NCBI GenBank assembly: GCA_902796535.1
Contig: CADBPL010000265.1
Location: forward strand, 1 to 5,877
Origin: Oscillospiraceae bacterium
GTDB lineage: Bacteria > Bacillota > Clostridia > Oscillospirales > Acutalibacteraceae
Length of the DNA: 5,877 bases
Reading direction: 5' to 3'
Shown: positions 3,709 to 5,877 of the stretch, piece by piece
Numbering within the stretch: position 1 is the first letter of the stretch
Layout: every line of letters starts with the position of its first letter
Translations under genes and position numbers: made by a program
The notes under the pieces: generated by a model
What the model was told of the DNA's origin: nothing
Seen by the model: the letters and a program-made list of their open reading frames with translations, nothing else
Databases searched by the model: none

Positions 3709-5877
3709 TTAATACCAGATCCACCCGAAGAGCAGAATTTTGATGATCCATTGCAGCGCGGTGTACTTGACCGTGACCTTGCAGGTGTCTGCGGCGGTGT
3801 TGCCGCTGCTGTCGGTAACGGTGCAGGTGATGGTCGCCGAGCCGCGCTTTGCGCCTGTCACATTGCCGTTGGCGTCGACCTTCACCACGTTCGGGTCGGA
3901 GGATTCAAATGTAACGGTGGTTTTCACACCGGCGTCGGCGGTGACGGCGGGGTTCAGCTTTGCGGTGGCTTTGTAGTTGACCGTCAGATCGCCGACGGAA
4001 ACGGCCTTGACCTTGCCGGAACTGCCTTGGATCGCAAAATCGACCGCGCTCTGGTCAACAACGCCGTCATGTGTTGTCGCCAGCTTGAAAACGCCGTAGG
4101 TGTCGTCGCCGACCGCGTTGAAGTGATAGCTCTGATCCATATATTCAAAGCTTGCGTTGTCAACCAGCGGCGTAACGATCACTTCCGTTTTATCGTTCGG
4201 GATTTCAAACATGACGTATTCGCCCTTGCTTACATCGGCTTCGATCGGGTAAGCGTCGGCGCCGATGATGGAAATGGAATCCTTGGCGGCATAGAAATAT
4301 CTGGTTGAATCAAAATTCTGCGCCAGCGTGTAATAGGTGGCAACGTCGCGCAGCGCGATGCAGTCGATCGCGCCCGAGAAAGTCTGCTTAGGCGCCTGAT
4401 ACACTTTTCCGTTCGATTCCTGATAAAAATAGGTTTCAATGGTGGGGAAGTTATTGTCATAAACATAAATGCGCTGTTGGCCGCTGACTTCTTCATACCG
4501 CAGGAAGTTGACCGCGTGCCCGCCTTCCTCGTCTTTTCGGAAGCCGATTTGCAGCGAGCCTTTGTTGTCGTAGTTATGGCTCTTAACATAATTAACAACC
4601 TGATTCCAGTCATTGATAATATTGTTCGTTCCTGTTTTATAGAAGCTGCCGCCCGCCACGATTGCGGGCGTCGAATACTTTTCTCCCTGAATATTCTGAT
4701 AATAGCAGATCGGCGCTTTGACTTTGGCCGTGTCGCTCAGGGCAAACAGGTTGGAATCGGTGAGGCCGATCTTGTTTTTATCGAGCAGACCGGTGTAATA
4801 ACCGGCGCTGGTGATCGACATGCCAAAGCAGTGGCCGCCCGGGGAATCGAAGTCGCCGTAGTTTTTGAAGCGGTAGGTTTCTTCGCCGAGATTATAGATG
4901 TTGCTGCCGCCGCTGCCTTGCCATACGGCGTACAGCGTGGCGTTCTTTGTCAGGTTATAAGTCGCGCCGGGCTGATATTGCGCCGCGGTCGCGCCGGAAC
5001 TTGTTGCCCAGCCGAGGAAGGTGAAGCCGTTGCGCGTGGGTTTGGCGCCGGAAAGGGTGATGCTGCCGCTGCCGGTCTGGCTCGCCGGCGCGCCGCTGCC
5101 GCCGTTGGCGTTGTAGGTCAGGGTGTAGGTTACAGAAGTGATCGGCACAAAGGTGATATTGTTTTCATTTGCATAGGTTTCGGCATAAGAACCGGAATAA
5201 CCGTAGAAAGTCAGATTAGGAGAACAGTTTGTGAAGGCATAGGAGATGCTCGTGACGCTGGCGGGGATGGTTACGCTCGTCAGTTCGGTGCAATCCCCGA
5301 AAGCACCCTCATCGATGCTTTTGACACTGTTGCCGATGGTCACGCTCGTCAGTCCGTCGCAGAACTCGAAGGCACCCTTGCTGATGATTATGACACTGTC
5401 TGGAATGGTAACGCTCGTCAGACCATAGCAGTAAGCAAAGGCGAAAGGGTCGATTCTCTTGACGCTGTCCGGAATGGTCACACTCGTCAGACTGGTGCAG
5501 TAACCGAAAGCACCAAGGTCGATTCTCTTGACGCTGTTGGGAATGGTTATGCGCATCAAAGCGGTGCAGTAAAAGAAGGCATACTCACTGATTCTTGTGA
5601 CGCTGTCCGGAATGGTAAAAGCAGTGCGGATACTGCCACAGGGGTACTGGATCAATTCCGTTTTGTCCTTATTATATAGCACGCCGAAGCTGTCAGAGGA
5701 ATAGTTGGGATTGCCTTCGCTGACCGATATAGCCGTCAGTCCGATGCAGTACGTGAAGGCATCATCGCCGATGCTCATGACGCTGTCGGGAATGGTCACG
5801 CTCGTCAGTCCGGTGCAGTATTCGAAGGCCTCCTTGTCGATGCTCGTGACACTGTTCGGGATGGTCACGCTCGTCAG
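3709..5877 (-). CDS. Multidomain surface protein: BspA-type LRRs, InlB B repeat, putative cysteine peptidase, Big_2 (5' end cut off)
   Basis: The frame is open through the right edge, so the visible 722 residues are the C-terminal part; any start inside the repeats would be artificial. Numbered from the edge: residues 1-221 are eight LRR_5/BspA (TpLRR) repeats with consensus LTSVTIPDSVxxIxxxAFxxC. A spacer with SDSFGVLYNKDKTELIQYP after repeat 2 and a cap with YGYSGSYAETYANEN are typical of this family. Residues 249-320 are a Listeria-Bacteroides (InlB B) repeat: YTLTYNANGG, then FTFLGW, then ATLYAVW. Residues 327-508 contain GGHCFGMS (Cys350), GGHAVNF (His454) and VYDNNF (Asp474/Asn475), an order and spacing compatible with a papain-like cysteine peptidase; this is inference. 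Residues 509-622 are an unrecognised beta-rich block. Residues 623-703 are a Big_2 Ig-like domain (FESSDPNVVKVDANGNVTG, then GSATITCTV). The last 19 residues are hydrophobic and end FGWIWY. The protein probably acts at the cell surface in adhesion or proteolysis. No LPXTG is present. Confidence 0.88.
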   Translation of the reverse strand: MTSVTIPNSVTSIDKEAFEYCTGLTSVTIPDSVMSIGDDAFTYCIGLTAISVSEGNPNYSSDSFGVLYNKDKTELIQYPCGSIRTAFTIPDSVTRISEYAFFYCTALMRITIPNSVKRIDLGAFGYCTSLTSVTIPDSVKRIDPFAFAYCYGLTSVTIPDSVIIISKGAFEFCDGLTSVTIGNSVKSIDEGAFGDCTELTSVTIPASVTSISYAFTNCSPNLTFYGYSGSYAETYANENNITFVPITSVTYTLTYNANGGSGAPASQTGSGSITLSGAKPTRNGFTFLGWATSSGATAAQYQPGATYNLTKNATLYAVWQGSGGSNIYNLGEETYRFKNYGDFDSPGGHCFGMSITSAGYYTGLLDKNKIGLTDSNLFALSDTAKVKAPICYYQNIQGEKYSTPAIVAGGSFYKTGTNNIINDWNQVVNYVKSHNYDNKGSLQIGFRKDEEGGHAVNFLRYEEVSGQQRIYVYDNNFPTIETYFYQESNGKVYQAPKQTFSGAIDCIALRDVATYYTLAQNFDSTRYFYAAKDSISIIGADAYPIEADVSKGEYVMFEIPNDKTEVIVTPLVDNASFEYMDQSYHFNAVGDDTYGVFKLATTHDGVVDQSAVDFAIQGSSGKVKAVSVGDLTVNYKATAKLNPAVTADAGVKTTVTFESSDPNVVKVDANGNVTGAKRGSATITCTVTDSSGNTAADTCKVTVKYTALQWIIKILLFGWIWY
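5215..5877 (-). repeat. 69-bp tandem repeats encoding BspA-like leucine-rich repeats
   Basis: The phrase CTCGTCAG or a close variant recurs with exact 69-bp spacing, ending at 5283, 5352, 5421, 5490, 5559 (diverged), then, after a 180-bp step that holds repeat 3 and the non-repeat spacer, at 5739, 5808 and 5877. Each unit codes 23 residues, and there are eight units in view. The repeats are similar at the DNA level as well as in protein, which suggests fairly recent duplication or ongoing recombination. The array continues past the window, whose last base falls exactly on a unit boundary. Confidence 0.9.

Noticed and set aside
4477..5679. Plus-strand open frame of 400 codons opposite the surface-protein gene
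   Set aside because: It runs antisense to clear LRR, InlB and peptidase-like coding sequence, and its repeats are only the mirror of the 69-bp units.
5866..5868. GTG as start codon of the surface protein
   Set aside because: The codon lies inside a repeat unit (LTSVTIP), the frame stays open to the window edge, and no ribosome binding site precedes it. The true start is outside the window.
5215..5877. Regularly spaced repeats as a CRISPR array
   Set aside because: The period is 69 bp with no unique spacers, the units are in frame, and they translate into BspA-type leucine-rich repeats.

Overview
The window looks like chromosomal DNA of a gut-type Firmicute, most likely a clostridial (Oscillospiraceae/Ruminococcaceae-like) bacterium. 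This is an inference from moderately high GC, sigma-A-type promoters, strong purine-rich ribosome binding sites, and the combination of BspA-type leucine-rich repeats, a Listeria-Bacteroides (InlB B) repeat and a bacterial Ig-like domain in one exported-type protein. No rRNA, tRNA, CRISPR array, transposase or other mobile-element gene was found.

Layout from left to right. Bases 1-83 are a pyrimidine-rich (purine-rich on the minus strand) non-coding edge. A minus-strand gene (84-1304) encodes an uncharacterised protein with two sialidase-type Asp-box motifs. It is divergent from a small plus-strand XRE-family regulator (1422-1748), and the 117-bp gap between them carries back-to-back promoters. 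The regulator converges on a secreted LCAT-like alpha/beta hydrolase (minus, 1835-3544); the 86-bp gap between them holds two hairpins that can serve as terminators. Upstream of the hydrolase, 3545-3708 contains its own promoter and a terminator region with competing hairpins. The rest (3709-5877, minus) is the 3' part of a large surface-type protein gene whose start lies beyond the right edge.

The surface-type protein is the most interesting object. Eight 23-residue BspA-like repeats lead into an InlB B repeat, then a block with a Cys/His/Asn-Asp arrangement suggestive of a papain-like cysteine peptidase, then a Big_2 Ig-like domain, and finally a 19-residue hydrophobic, aromatic C-terminus ending in FGWIWY. 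No LPXTG motif is present.

The two right-hand genes both look directed to the cell exterior, one by a signal peptide and the other by domain content, but they appear to be separate transcription units. The left-hand divergent pair may be a regulator-target pair, judged only from arrangement. I see nothing that clearly forms a new multi-gene system; the best leads are the peptidase-like block and C-terminal tail of the surface protein, and the degenerate sialidase-like gene.
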